From Vreelandella nigrificans (GTDB lineage Bacteria; Pseudomonadota; Gammaproteobacteria; Pseudomonadales; Halomonadaceae): DNA of 64,000 nt. The notes under the pieces were generated by a model, which had not been told where the DNA came from, made no database searches, and saw only the letters and a program-made list of their open reading frames with translations. The first letter of the stretch is position 1. Every line of letters begins with the position of its first letter. The stretch spans positions 151,866-215,865 of the forward strand of contig NZ_NWUX01000005.1 in NCBI RefSeq assembly GCF_002374315.1, given 5' to 3'. Of the stretch, positions 26,471-35,100 are shown one piece after another. Position numbers and translations under genes: made by a program.

Positions 26471-27385
26471 TCAACCCACCAATTTCAGCCAAAAGGGTAG
26501 CGTCACCATCGCCATTAACGTCTGTCCGGTAATAATCGCTGCCATTAGCTCAGCATCCCCCCCTAGCTGACGAGCGAGAATATAAGCCGACGTCGCGGTG
26601 GGTAACGCAGCAAATAGGAGCGCTACATCGCGGCTAACGCTGTCTAGCCCCAGTAACCACGCCAGCAACAGCACCAATGTGGGCATTAACAGCAATTTAA
26701 TGGCATTGGTGGCAACAACGCCTCGATCAAAGCGCAGCAGCGCTGCAGGTCGTAGCGCCACACCAACCGCCACTAACCCCAGTGGTAGCGCTGCGCGCCC
26801 TAGCAGCTCTACAGTATCCTGACTCCAACCCGGTAGCCCAACCCCAGACAGGTTCAAACCAATCCCCACCAAACAGCCTAGTATTAGCGGGTTTTTCGCT
26901 AGCGCTAAGGCGCTTTTACCCAAGCTGGAGCTGCCCAGCGTGCCTGCGGCCACAAAGCTTGCCACACACATCACGTTGACCACCGGCACCATTAACGCCA
27001 CCGCTACCGCTGCCGTGGTGGCTCCGGCACTGCCATGTAGTGCTGCCGCACCGGCGACACCTACATAGGTGTTAAAGCGCACAGCCCCTTGAAACACCGA
27101 GGTAAACGCCGCTGGCGATAACCGCAGCCAAGCACGGAAATACCACAGTACTAGCCCAAAGAAACCCATTGCGACTAGTAGCACCAGGGCTAACCGACCT
27201 ACTGGCACTTGGCTTACATCCGCCGTAGCGAGCGTGCCCACCAGCATTGCAGGAAACAACACAAAGTAAATTAAGCGCTCCATGTGCGGCCAAAACGTTG
27301 TGCTCGGCCAGCGCAAGTAACCAATTACGACGCCTAACAGAATTAACAAAAACAGCGGCCCCAGCGCTCCGCTAATGCTTTCCAT
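26471..27385 (-). CDS. Auxin efflux carrier (AEC) family transporter
   Basis: 304 aa inner-membrane protein with about ten hydrophobic segments in the two-bundle AEC arrangement. It begins MESISGALGPLFLLILLGV, with NPLILGCLVGIGLNLSGVGLPGW in the middle and ATSAYILARQLGGDAELMA near the end, a typical family motif. Bacterial AEC members export or exchange malate, malonate or other organic anions; the substrate here is unknown. AAGGAG precedes ATG 27385. Divergent from the 27493 gene. The sRNA promoter begins 34 bp after its stop. Confidence 0.9.
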   Translation of the reverse strand: MESISGALGPLFLLILLGVVIGYLRWPSTTFWPHMERLIYFVLFPAMLVGTLATADVSQVPVGRLALVLLVAMGFFGLVLWYFRAWLRLSPAAFTSVFQGAVRFNTYVGVAGAAALHGSAGATTAAVAVALMVPVVNVMCVASFVAAGTLGSSSLGKSALALAKNPLILGCLVGIGLNLSGVGLPGWSQDTVELLGRAALPLGLVAVGVALRPAALLRFDRGVVATNAIKLLLMPTLVLLLAWLLGLDSVSRDVALLFAALPTATSAYILARQLGGDAELMAAIITGQTLMAMVTLPFWLKLVG

Positions 27386-27492
27386 GACGGCTCCTTATTA
27401 AGTGCGACATCCCAGCACAGCGGACATCTGAGAGATTGCTGTTACCATAAACTAAACTCCCGCCTTACGGCCTGCGTAGCGACTATTTTGCC

Positions 27493-27996
27493 ATGAAGAA
27501 ACTGCCCACACCTGCCTCCTTTACGGGTTTCCCAGCACTTAAAGTGCTTATCCTTGTGACCTGTTTGGCCCTAGCAGCTTGCGCGTGGTATGTCTTTGCC
27601 AACTGGTTACGAGACGATGGTGATGTGATGTGGTTCACCCCTACCCAGGGATGTGATTTACACGCCCAGCCTTGCTCTGCCATGCTAGGCGATAAAGGCC
27701 GGATCACACTAACGGTCAGTGCTGACGGCCGCATTGATGCCCTGGAAATTGTGCCACTGGAAGTAATGGTAGAAGGCATCGACGCTGACCAGGTCAGCGT
27801 TGACTTTATCGGTAGGGATATGGAGATGGGCTTGCACCGATTCAGTTTAACTGCGGCGGCTCCTGGCCTCTTCCATGGTCAAGGCCAAGTAGGTATTTGC
27901 ACCCAAGCCGTAATGCCCTGGCGAGCACGTGTCATACTGGAGACCCCAGAGGGCAAGTTAGGCAGCTGGTTCGATTTTGACGTGATTCGGAGTTAA
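27493..27996 (+). CDS. Uncharacterised membrane-anchored protein, partner of Sco1
   Basis: 167 aa. An N-terminal membrane anchor (about residues 15-37) is followed by an exported domain containing three cysteines: QGCDLHAQPCSAML and QVGICTQAVMPWRARV, plus DMEMGLHRFSL. I do not recognise a named domain, though similar anchored proteins with an M-G-x-x-R-F and C-x(3,5)-M-x-W pattern occur next to Sco genes in other gammaproteobacteria (from memory). It lies 5 bp before the Sco1 gene and is almost certainly cotranscribed. The cysteine, methionine and histidine residues would suit copper or redox chemistry, but that is inference. Confidence 0.8.
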   Translation: MKKLPTPASFTGFPALKVLILVTCLALAACAWYVFANWLRDDGDVMWFTPTQGCDLHAQPCSAMLGDKGRITLTVSADGRIDALEIVPLEVMVEGIDADQVSVDFIGRDMEMGLHRFSLTAAAPGLFHGQGQVGICTQAVMPWRARVILETPEGKLGSWFDFDVIRS

Positions 27997-28001
27997 CGAA
28001 T

Positions 28002-28610
28002 ATGGCAGCTAAAACAAACAAACGTAAAGTACTGTGGCTGGGGTTAGGGCTGCTAGTCGCTCTACTGGTGGTTGGTCTTATTGGCCTCTATCAAACAGCC
28101 ACTAGCACCGACAGTGACGAGCCTGTGGGCGGACCGATTGAAATGCCTTCCACTCAAGGCGATTTCTCGTTAGCCCAGCTTGAGGAAGGTGACATTGCCA
28201 TCGTCTCGTTTGGTTATACCTACTGCCCTGACGTATGCCCCATCAACCAAGCCGTTAAACGCCAAGCACTTGCCCAGTTAGACGAAACCCAACGTGAACG
28301 CGTAGTACCACTGTTGATTACCGTTGATCCCGAGCGCGACACACTTTCGCGTATGGAAGAGTACATGCAGTTTTTCGGGAGCGAATTTATTGGTTTGGTG
28401 GGCAGCCAGACACAGCTGGAAGACGTTGCAGCACGCTATGGTGTTATTTGGCGGCGCGTCGAGGCACCTGACTCAGCAATGTCATACACTATCGATCACA
28501 GCGCATCACTGTTTCTAGTCAACCGGGAAGGCGAGATTTTACAGCGAGTGCTCTACTCGCCAACGCCCCACGGGCTTATTTCGGCGTTGGAACACGAACT
28601 GGCTCGGTAA
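28002..28610 (+). CDS. SCO1/SenC family copper/redox protein
   Basis: Membrane-anchored thioredoxin-fold protein involved in building the CuA centre of cytochrome c oxidase or in thiol redox homeostasis. 202 aa. N-terminal anchor at about residues 10-28, then the copper-binding CPDVCP motif near residue 74 and the conserved histidine in TIDHSASLFLV near residue 165. All three metal ligands are present. Follows the uncharacterised 27493 gene by 5 bp; convergent with the PHA depolymerase gene. Confidence 0.94.
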   Translation: MAAKTNKRKVLWLGLGLLVALLVVGLIGLYQTATSTDSDEPVGGPIEMPSTQGDFSLAQLEEGDIAIVSFGYTYCPDVCPINQAVKRQALAQLDETQRERVVPLLITVDPERDTLSRMEEYMQFFGSEFIGLVGSQTQLEDVAARYGVIWRRVEAPDSAMSYTIDHSASLFLVNREGEILQRVLYSPTPHGLISALEHELAR

Positions 28611-28635
28611 TTCAGGCTGTTTTGTTAAGAGTGTT

Positions 28636-29733
28636 TCACTCTTGCCGTTCTAGCACCTCCTGCTGCACTAGAGCACTCTGCAGCCTATCCAGCATGGCCA
28701 TTAAGGCTCTAACCTGAGTGCCTTCGCGGGTATCGTGAAGTGGGCTTAGTTGCCAAGTGCTTTCGGCAAAGCCCCACCAGTCCCAACACCCTTGGGGGTT
28801 AGCCATGCTGCTTTTGGCTTGAGGGTATAGTACTAACTGCCCATACTCTTCAGCCCAGTGGTTTAGGCCGCTGTGGCGAATAAAGGTATCACCAATGGCG
28901 TCGGCGCTCATTTGACAGCCATGCAATGCTACGGTGACCGGGCAGCCACCCGCCTCGCACACTTCGGGTATAAATACATAGCCAGTATTCGCCAGCCCTT
29001 TTACCGCGAATTCTGACTGGTCAAATGCTACCAGTTCACCTTCGCTGGCAGCGGGCTGGCGTTCAGGGTAAAGCCAGCCAAGCATTTCACTTGCCACATC
29101 CTCGTTACAGGCTAATACATGGCTGCCACCACCTTGGCGGCAGCCACCCAATGACTGAGGATCGATGGCTGCTTCTCGGGGCAATCGTACAGGCCAGCCA
29201 TGCCCAGTAGCATCACTACTAACAGCACGAAGCTGATTTGGCGAGCCAAGCCAAGCCTGCCACTGTTCTGCCAGCAGGCTGCCAAGTTCTGGCACGACCA
29301 CCTCGTCCTCCGCACCATGCCATACAAACGCACGTAACAAGCTTAAATCTTCCTGGCTACCCACCTGCTCTTGGGACGCATAGCGCTCTCTACGCGCATC
29401 CAGATCATCGAGGGAGGGTAAGCCACGACGAGTGGTCATACATTGATTAAGCGCTAGGCTTAATGCCCCTTGGGCACAGCCCCAAGGCCCGGCAGCTAAT
29501 ACGCCTACACCGCTAAAGCGCTCTGGCCATGCTACTGCCAGCTGTGCTGCCATGTAGCCGCCTGACGATACACCTACAACGCTGGCCTGGTCGCTGGTAG
29601 CGCTTAGCTGAGGCAGCGGTGCAGGCTTTTCAGCGTAGGCTATGCTGGTGACCAGCATAGCAAGCACACCGGCAGAACTACGTATGCCAGGGCTACGCAT
29701 GGCAAAGCTACGCACAAATGGGGCTGAGCTCAT
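28636..29733 (-). CDS. Exported short-chain-length polyhydroxyalkanoate depolymerase (type 2 catalytic domain)
   Basis: Alpha/beta hydrolase of 365 aa with an N-terminal export signal (hydrophobic run ending near SIAYA). The lipase box GVSSGG comes early in the domain (type 2 topology), with an oxyanion-hole-like VALHGCQMSAD, an aspartate in HGAEDEVVVP and a histidine in TGHGWPV. The C-terminal part carries several cysteines (CEAGGCPV, QGCWDWWGF). Expected to hydrolyse poly(3-hydroxybutyrate) or oligomers in the periplasm or outside the cell. It starts 3 bp after the FKBP gene, so the two are probably cotranscribed, which could reflect a need for help in folding. Confidence 0.85.
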   Translation of the reverse strand: MSSAPFVRSFAMRSPGIRSSAGVLAMLVTSIAYAEKPAPLPQLSATSDQASVVGVSSGGYMAAQLAVAWPERFSGVGVLAAGPWGCAQGALSLALNQCMTTRRGLPSLDDLDARRERYASQEQVGSQEDLSLLRAFVWHGAEDEVVVPELGSLLAEQWQAWLGSPNQLRAVSSDATGHGWPVRLPREAAIDPQSLGGCRQGGGSHVLACNEDVASEMLGWLYPERQPAASEGELVAFDQSEFAVKGLANTGYVFIPEVCEAGGCPVTVALHGCQMSADAIGDTFIRHSGLNHWAEEYGQLVLYPQAKSSMANPQGCWDWWGFAESTWQLSPLHDTREGTQVRALMAMLDRLQSALVQQEVLERQE

Positions 29734-29736
29734 AGG

Positions 29737-30417
29737 TTACTCGACGCCTAAAAGTTCAACGCGGAAGGTCAGCATTTCATTGGGACCGATGGGGCCTTGG
29801 CCACTAGCTCCATAGGCCAGCTCAGCGGGGATATACAGCATCCAGCTATCGCCCACGCTCATTAATTGCAGTGCTTCCTGCCAGCCTTCAATTACCTGGT
29901 TTACCTGGAAGCTCACCGATTGGCCACGCTCAAAAGAGCTATCGAACACGGTGCCATCTAGCAGCATGCCTTCGTAGTTAACCTCAACCGTGTCTTCCGG
30001 GCCCGGCGTTGCGCCATCGCCAGACTCTAGTACTTCATACTGCAGGCCAGACTCTGTAACAGTGACTTCATCACGCTCAGCGTTCTCAGCTAGAAAAGTG
30101 TCTCCTTCTACACGTTTCATCATCGCCAGCTCTTCAGCTTCCCGCTCACGTGCCTGCATGGATTGCTCTTGAAAAGCAACCAGCGCTTCCATCATCTCTT
30201 CTTCGCTAAGCGCTAAATCATTACCCTCAAATACGTCACGCATGCCACCTGTAAAGGCATCGATATCAAGATCTTCAATATCGGCCTGCATGCTTTCACC
30301 TAAAGTAACGCCTAAGCTATAGGCAAGGCGCTGTTCATCGGTTTCAGGCGTCGCCGCTGCAAATGGAGCGACTAGCAGTAAACTCGTTAGGGCCGCGGAA
30401 GAGAGCAGTGCTTTCAT
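29737..30417 (-). CDS. Periplasmic FKBP-type peptidyl-prolyl cis-trans isomerase
   Basis: 226 aa of the FkpA/Mip type. The signal peptide ends at FAAA. A helical, acidic dimerisation region (about 25-120; EQRLAYSLGVTLGESM at its start) leads into the FKBP domain with VNYEGMLLDGTVFDSSFERG, VIEGWQEALQLMSVGDSWMLYIP and LAYGASG. Speeds proline isomerisation and acts as a chaperone for exported proteins. Next upstream gene is teaD, 161 bp away. A possible weak hairpin (TAAGGCCT/AGGCCTTA at 30546-30573) lies between them. Confidence 0.93.
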   Translation of the reverse strand: MKALLSSAALTSLLLVAPFAAATPETDEQRLAYSLGVTLGESMQADIEDLDIDAFTGGMRDVFEGNDLALSEEEMMEALVAFQEQSMQAREREAEELAMMKRVEGDTFLAENAERDEVTVTESGLQYEVLESGDGATPGPEDTVEVNYEGMLLDGTVFDSSFERGQSVSFQVNQVIEGWQEALQLMSVGDSWMLYIPAELAYGASGQGPIGPNEMLTFRVELLGVE

Positions 30418-30578
30418 GAAAAAAAACCTTATTCAGAGGCGCTGTACGCCAAAAATTTAGTGCCTTAAAGACTAACACCCGCCGCTCCAGGCTGCATTAG
30501 CTGAAACGGCAGGTGTTGATCAGACCACAGATACCAAGAGAGGTTTAAGGCCTGTTGATACCAATAGGCCTTAGTACG

Positions 30579-31022
30579 TTATACCACTAGCGTAGGACAG
30601 TGTGCCGCACCCGCTACACGCTGAGAAACGCTGCCAAGCAGCAGGTTTTTCTCACCATTGGTGCCCTGGGCACCAATCACTATCAGGTCACACTCACGTT
30701 TATGGGCGAAGCGCACAATGGTACGCGATGGTCGACCGCCTTTAACAAACGCTCTGACCCGAACGCTATCGGCACCCAATTCGATCGCGTGAGCCTTCGC
30801 ATGCACCGCGATTTCCGTGGCGTATTCTTTCAGTGCGTCATCGGGTATGTCGAGTTTATTTGGCCGCACCATGGAAAGCGATGCCTCCAACAAGCTGTGG
30901 TGCTTAAATACACACAGCAAGTAGAGTTCCGCGCCAGTTAGCAGATGCAGCCCAACAGCCTTCTCCAGTGCTCTAATTGCCCCTTTCGAGCCATCCACAG
31001 GCACTAAAATGCGATTAAACAT
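30579..31022 (-). CDS. teaD: TeaD, universal stress protein linked to the ectoine transporter
   Basis: 147 aa UspA-fold nucleotide-binding protein. ATP-binding G-x2-G-x9-GS pattern seen in [20 protein letters not shown]; start [15 protein letters not shown]. Strongly resembles TeaD of Halomonas elongata, which binds ATP and restrains TeaABC activity. Located 21 bp after teaC, the same order as in H. elongata. Confidence 0.93.
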   Translation of the reverse strand: MFNRILVPVDGSKGAIRALEKAVGLHLLTGAELYLLCVFKHHSLLEASLSMVRPNKLDIPDDALKEYATEIAVHAKAHAIELGADSVRVRAFVKGGRPSRTIVRFAHKRECDLIVIGAQGTNGEKNLLLGSVSQRVAGAAHCPTLVV

Positions 31023-31043
31023 GTGCGTTATCCTGGTGGTGGT

Positions 31044-32327
31044 TTAGCGGAAAGCAAGGTCGCGCAGGAACAGTGCAATCTGCGGATACGCGATAATCAG
31101 GCCGGCGGCAGTTACCAGCATAATAATAAAGGGGGGTGTCCCTTTTATTACTTCCCAGTAAGGCCGCTTAAATATCGCAATGGCCGTGAATATATCGCAC
31201 CCAAAGGGTGGCGTTGCCGAGCCTATCGCAACTTGCAACGTGATCAGCACGCCGACCAATACAGGATCAAGCCCTGAGGCTGCAATTGCAGGCGCAAAAA
31301 TCGGCGTGAGTACTAAAATCACCACAATGGGATCAACGAACATACAGGCGACAAAAAAAGCAATGGAAATGGCGATCAATACGCCTACCGGACCCGCTTC
31401 GTTAATCCCAAAAGTACCTAATATCGCTTGGGGAATTTGAGCAAACGAAATAACCCAAGAGAACCCATTCCCTGCCGCCACCAGAATAAAGACCACCGCA
31501 GTAATCAAGCCGGTTGATTTGGCAATGGTGAACATATCCGGAAGCTTTAAAGAACGGAAAATAACAAACTCAAGCAATACCGCGTACAACACACAAGCTG
31601 CCGCTGCTTCAGTAGGGCTAAATACTCCGCCGTAGATGCCGCCCACAATCAAAACCGGAAAGCCCAGTGGCCACAGTGCTTTCTGTACCGCTACAGCACG
31701 CTCTTTCCAGGTCGCTTTTGGCTCGGTAGGTACCTTATTAACAATGGCATAAATAATGCAGTAGACCGAGAACATCGCCAAAATCAACAACCCCGGTCCA
31801 ATACCAGCAATAAACAGTTCGGCAATCGAGGTTTGGGAAATAACCCCGTAAATAATCATGCCAATGCTAGGGGGAATCAAAAAGGCAATATCGCTGGAGT
31901 TAATAATCAGCGCTAGCGTAAAAGGGTCTTTATAGCCCGCTTTAAGCATGCGTGGACGCAGCGGTGACCCTACAGCAACGACGGTAGCCTGGGTCGAACC
32001 AGACACCGCCCCAAACAGCGTACAAGACGTTGCCGTACTGACCGCTAGTCCGCCTTTTATATGCCCAACAAAGGTCATCACCATGTCAATCAGGCGATTT
32101 GCTGATTGGCCCCTGGTCATAATATCTGCAGCCAGGATAAACATGGGTACAGCAATGAGTGCGGTAGGACTAATCCCACGCATCATCTGCTGAATCATGG
32201 TTTCCATTTGTCCAAGGCCGCCAAAACTCATAAAGAAGCCCACAAAGGCGGCGGTCATCAATGGAATCATCATCGGGAAGCCGAGCAGCAGCAGCACGAT
32301 CATGATGGTAATTATCGTTGCAGTCAT
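31044..32327 (-). CDS. teaC: TeaC, large permease of the ectoine/hydroxyectoine TRAP transporter
   Basis: DctM-type sodium-coupled permease, 427 aa with about twelve membrane segments. Family motifs include SATSCTLFGAVSGSTQATVVAVG near residue 96 and VGSPLRPRML. Works with TeaA and TeaB to scavenge ectoine that leaks from or is supplied to the cell under salt stress. 17 bp after teaB. Confidence 0.95.
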   Translation of the reverse strand: MTATIITIMIVLLLLGFPMMIPLMTAAFVGFFMSFGGLGQMETMIQQMMRGISPTALIAVPMFILAADIMTRGQSANRLIDMVMTFVGHIKGGLAVSTATSCTLFGAVSGSTQATVVAVGSPLRPRMLKAGYKDPFTLALIINSSDIAFLIPPSIGMIIYGVISQTSIAELFIAGIGPGLLILAMFSVYCIIYAIVNKVPTEPKATWKERAVAVQKALWPLGFPVLIVGGIYGGVFSPTEAAAACVLYAVLLEFVIFRSLKLPDMFTIAKSTGLITAVVFILVAAGNGFSWVISFAQIPQAILGTFGINEAGPVGVLIAISIAFFVACMFVDPIVVILVLTPIFAPAIAASGLDPVLVGVLITLQVAIGSATPPFGCDIFTAIAIFKRPYWEVIKGTPPFIIMLVTAAGLIIAYPQIALFLRDLAFR

Positions 32328-32344
32328 GTGTCGTTCCTCGCGGC

Positions 32345-32932
32345 CTACACTTCCGTTTCGGTATCTTTATAGCCATCTACAACATGGGTCGAGAGATAGA
32401 CATCCTTCGATATCATGTTGGTATAAGCTGTCATCAGGTACTGAATTCCCGTTACGGCAAACCCAACCGGCACCCATACATACATCCACCAAGCAGGAAT
32501 ACCGGTAGAAGGAAGACTGCGTCCACGCCCCATAATGGTTGTGATGTAACCCACCGAGTAGTAGCACAACACAAACATCACCAACGACGTGAACAGGCAA
32601 ATAAAAATCATCAGCCAGCGACGACCGCCCGTGGGCAGCGCATCATAAATTGCTGACATACGAATATGCCGCCCGTGGCGTGCGGCATAGCCGATCCCGG
32701 CAAAGGTAACCAACACGATTAACATGCGGTTTACTTCCTCGGAAAAGTGCAGACTTTCCCCGAATACAAACCGCCCAATAACGTTAGCCACCGTATTAAT
32801 TGCCATTAAGATAATACCGGTTGCAAGAATGACCGCTTCACCTTTGCTGATCCAGGTGTCAATCACCCCAAGCGGCCCCGGTAACATGGAGCGATAGTTT
32901 TTTTCAACAACATCGTCTTCGCTCATATCCAT
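32345..32932 (-). CDS. teaB: TeaB, small permease of the ectoine TRAP transporter
   Basis: DctQ-type subunit, 195 aa, four hydrophobic segments with the family's EEVNRMLIVLVTFAGIGYAARHGRHIRM block between the second and third. ATG 32932 is chosen (GAGGAG 9 bases upstream) rather than a GTG 21 bp earlier. Separated from teaA by 152 bp that contain an intrinsic terminator. Confidence 0.93.
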   Translation of the reverse strand: MDMSEDDVVEKNYRSMLPGPLGVIDTWISKGEAVILATGIILMAINTVANVIGRFVFGESLHFSEEVNRMLIVLVTFAGIGYAARHGRHIRMSAIYDALPTGGRRWLMIFICLFTSLVMFVLCYYSVGYITTIMGRGRSLPSTGIPAWWMYVWVPVGFAVTGIQYLMTAYTNMISKDVYLSTHVVDGYKDTETEV

Positions 32933-33030
32933 CGCAATTGCTCCTCTTGGCACCCATTGGGCTCTTCATCACTGTAGCGGCTATCAAAGCGATATCATTC
33001 AACGCTGATTGGCCGCACAGAGGATTAATG

Positions 33031-33058
33031 AAAAAGGGGCAGCCTGCGGCTACCCCTT
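33031..33058 (-). terminator. Intercistronic terminator between teaA and teaB
   Basis: On the minus strand GGGGTAGCC and GGCTGCCCC pair (one mismatch) around GCA and are followed by TTTTT. It begins 29 bp after the teaA stop, inside the operon, so it probably makes teaA mRNA more abundant than teaBCD. Confidence 0.9.
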
Positions 33059-33084
33059 ATTAAGCTCAACGCTAACCAATATGA

Positions 33085-34131
33085 TTAATCGTTGTTGACC
33101 GCTTCCAGGTCTTGTTTGAACTGCTCAAGTAGCGCGGCACCACGCTCGCCTGTCATTTCGACAAAGCGCTCTTCTACTTGCGGAGCACGGTCACGGAAGG
33201 CTTGAATCTGCTCTTCGTCAAGGCGGGTCACAGTAACGTCGTCAGACGCTTCCTGGATTTTTGCCAGCGACTCGTCTGCTAAGCCCGAGATATGCTCAAT
33301 GATATGCTCGTACGCAGCTTCGGTAGCATCGCGTACCAATTGCTGGTCATCTTCAGACAAGCCTTCATAAAAGTCCTGGTTAGCCATCATCGCGGTAGTG
33401 AACCAGCCATGGCCAGTGAATACCAAGTTGGGCGATACTTCGTAAAGACCACCTGACTCTATCCAGAAAATCGGATTCTCCTGACCCTGCAAAATATTTG
33501 TTTGCAGGCCACCATAAACCTCACCCCAGGGTAGCGGCGTTGGGCTAGCACCAAAGGCACGGTACGTTTCTGCCAGCAGCGGGTTGGTCATGGTGCGGAT
33601 ATTTTTACCGCGCAGTTCTTCAGGCGACGTAATTGGTTCATTAACCGTCAGTACCATTTCACCTTCCGGATACATCTTCAGCAGCTCTAAGCCCTGCTCA
33701 GCATAAAGTTCTGGGAAAGTTTCATGGATAGCGGTGCTGGTGTTAAAAAACTCGATGACAGTTTCTTCATCGGTTGGCAGCAAGTAGGGTACGAAGAAGA
33801 TTTGTGCTTCGGGAATCAGCGCCCCGGTGAAGCCTGGAGATTGGTTAACGAACTGGAGAATGCCCGCTTGGGTCTGCTCCATAATATCGTCTGACTCACC
33901 TAACTCACCGAAACGGTATACCTGAACGGTGTGATCAGAATTCTCTTCGACATACTCTTTGAATGCCATGGCGAAGACATCTTGCACATCGCCTTCGTAC
34001 TCTTCGTGAGCGTAACGCCAATTGTCCGCCTGTGCAGCGGCGGTCATACCCAGCAGTAGTGCGCCTACGCTAGCCGTCGTCATTAACTTAGTGGTTAGTG
34101 AGCGAGTCGAAAAAGATTTGCTTGCCTTCAT
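33085..34131 (-). CDS. teaA: TeaA, periplasmic ectoine/hydroxyectoine-binding protein
   Basis: TRAP substrate-binding protein, 348 aa. The signal peptide ends at AAAQA before DNWRYAHEEYEG, the same mature start as H. elongata TeaA. Long identical stretches relative to that protein as I recall it include YRFGELGESDDIMEQTQ, ENPIFWIESGGLYEVSPNL and HGWFTTAMMANQDFYEGLS; the aromatic residues lining the ectoine pocket fall in these segments. ATG 34131 has AAGGGGAA upstream; a start 102 bp earlier is not credible. In H. elongata the locus is induced by osmotic stress; here the promoter region holds an inverted repeat and a tandem-repeat array. Confidence 0.96.
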   Translation of the reverse strand: MKASKSFSTRSLTTKLMTTASVGALLLGMTAAAQADNWRYAHEEYEGDVQDVFAMAFKEYVEENSDHTVQVYRFGELGESDDIMEQTQAGILQFVNQSPGFTGALIPEAQIFFVPYLLPTDEETVIEFFNTSTAIHETFPELYAEQGLELLKMYPEGEMVLTVNEPITSPEELRGKNIRTMTNPLLAETYRAFGASPTPLPWGEVYGGLQTNILQGQENPIFWIESGGLYEVSPNLVFTGHGWFTTAMMANQDFYEGLSEDDQQLVRDATEAAYEHIIEHISGLADESLAKIQEASDDVTVTRLDEEQIQAFRDRAPQVEERFVEMTGERGAALLEQFKQDLEAVNND

Positions 34132-34230
34132 GCAGAGTTCCCCTTGCAGTGGTAAGCGCGCTATGCGAGTGCGCCAGAATCTAATTTTTGTATAACGCGA
34201 GCTGTATTCTGCTGTTGTGCCATCCGCTAA

Positions 34231-34253
34231 CATACAGAAATGTTTCTGATATG
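34231..34253. promoter_or_regulatory. Inverted repeat upstream of teaA
   Basis: CATACAGAAA and TTTCTGATATG pair with a one-base bulge around TG, 100 bp before the teaA start. Possible binding site of an osmoregulatory factor. Confidence 0.45.
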
Positions 34254-34260
34254 CGTGGTT

Positions 34261-34440
34261 TATAAACTTAGTTCATAAAGCTTGTTCATAGAACCTGTTC
34301 ATAAGACTTGCTCATAAAACCTGTCCGTAAAAACCTGCTCATAAAAACGTGTTCTTAAAGCTCATTCGAAGCCAGCCCATAAAAACTTGTTTATAAACAA
34401 TCTTTATAAAAAATCGTGCATAAACACACTTATAACTGTG
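34261..34440. repeat. Degenerate 13-14 bp tandem repeat array upstream of teaA
   Basis: About thirteen head-to-tail units with consensus TTCATAAAACCTG. Unit starts are 34272, 34285, 34298, 34311, 34324, 34338, 34352, 34365 (11 bp), 34376, 34390, 34403, 34417 and 34430. Most units keep TAAA or ATAAA. It fills the 368-bp gap between teaA and the TIGR02444 gene (34132-34499), which otherwise holds only the inverted repeat at 34231 and presumably the teaA promoter. Confidence 0.85.
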
Positions 34441-34499
34441 AATTAGCGAGCGAAAATAGATCGCCAATACGCGTTATTCAAAAATAGCTTAATTTTAGG

Positions 34500-35072
34500 C
34501 TAGCGTGATGGACTCAAGTGGTCAAGCTGGCAAGCCAGCACCTCAAAAGCGCGTAGCACGCTTTCGCGCGAGCGTTGCTCACTTTCCACATGAGTGTCAA
34601 ATAGCGCATTAAAAAGCGTATCGTGCAGCCATTTGTCTACATCGTGCAGCCTAGGCTCTATATTTATTAACCGCCGATCATGCTCTGAGGCTTGCCAAGC
34701 CCACGCTTGCCAGCGTTGAAGATTTTCACGCTCTGCTTGCAGCTCAGCCTGCTGAATAGTTTTTCGCAGTGCAGCAATTGGGCCACTTTCTGCCGCCAGT
34801 GGCTTTAACTCACGGCGCAGTTGGCGCAGGGCCTCAGTTACCTGCTGCTGCCAGCCTAAACGCTCTTCGCGTATGACTCCCAATGCATCAGGGGCTGCTT
34901 GTATACCATGCTGATAAAGCCAGCAGTGGAACAGCAGCTCACATACATCAAGGCCAGCATCATCCTGCAATGTCAGGCAGGCGTGTTCAACGCCTGGCTT
35001 GGCATAGAGTTCCAGCGCAAAATCCCACAGTGAAGTCTGCCGCAAGCGCTGCAATCGGTTAGAATCGAGCAT
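34500..35072 (-). CDS. TIGR02444 family protein (DUF2390)
   Basis: 190 aa alpha-helical cytoplasmic protein. The start SLWDFALELYAKPGVEHACLTLQDDAGLDVCELLFHCWL is the family signature; the rest is helical and rich in Gln, Arg and Glu. Function unknown. ATG 35072 is chosen because the signature begins right after it; the frame is open much further 5' but through the divergent ABC-F gene. The divergent pairing with an ABC-F gene, 28 bp apart, is common in this group of bacteria. Confidence 0.88.
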   Translation of the reverse strand: MLDSNRLQRLRQTSLWDFALELYAKPGVEHACLTLQDDAGLDVCELLFHCWLYQHGIQAAPDALGVIREERLGWQQQVTEALRQLRRELKPLAAESGPIAALRKTIQQAELQAERENLQRWQAWAWQASEHDRRLINIEPRLHDVDKWLHDTLFNALFDTHVESEQRSRESVLRAFEVLACQLDHLSPSR

Positions 35073-35100
35073 TGATTTACCCATTTTTTCGGGAGAAAGC

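Noticed and set aside
26209..26570. Small open frames on both strands over the sRNA region (61 and 79 codons).
   Set aside because: No ribosome sites, odd composition, and they cross the promoter and terminator; better explained as non-coding.
30546..30573. TAAGGCCT/AGGCCTTA hairpin after teaD as a terminator.
   Set aside because: A 12-base loop and no T-run on the minus strand; terminator function not supported.
34261..34440. CRISPR-like appearance of the array upstream of teaA.
   Set aside because: Units are directly adjacent, 11-14 bp and degenerate, with no unique spacers; not CRISPR.
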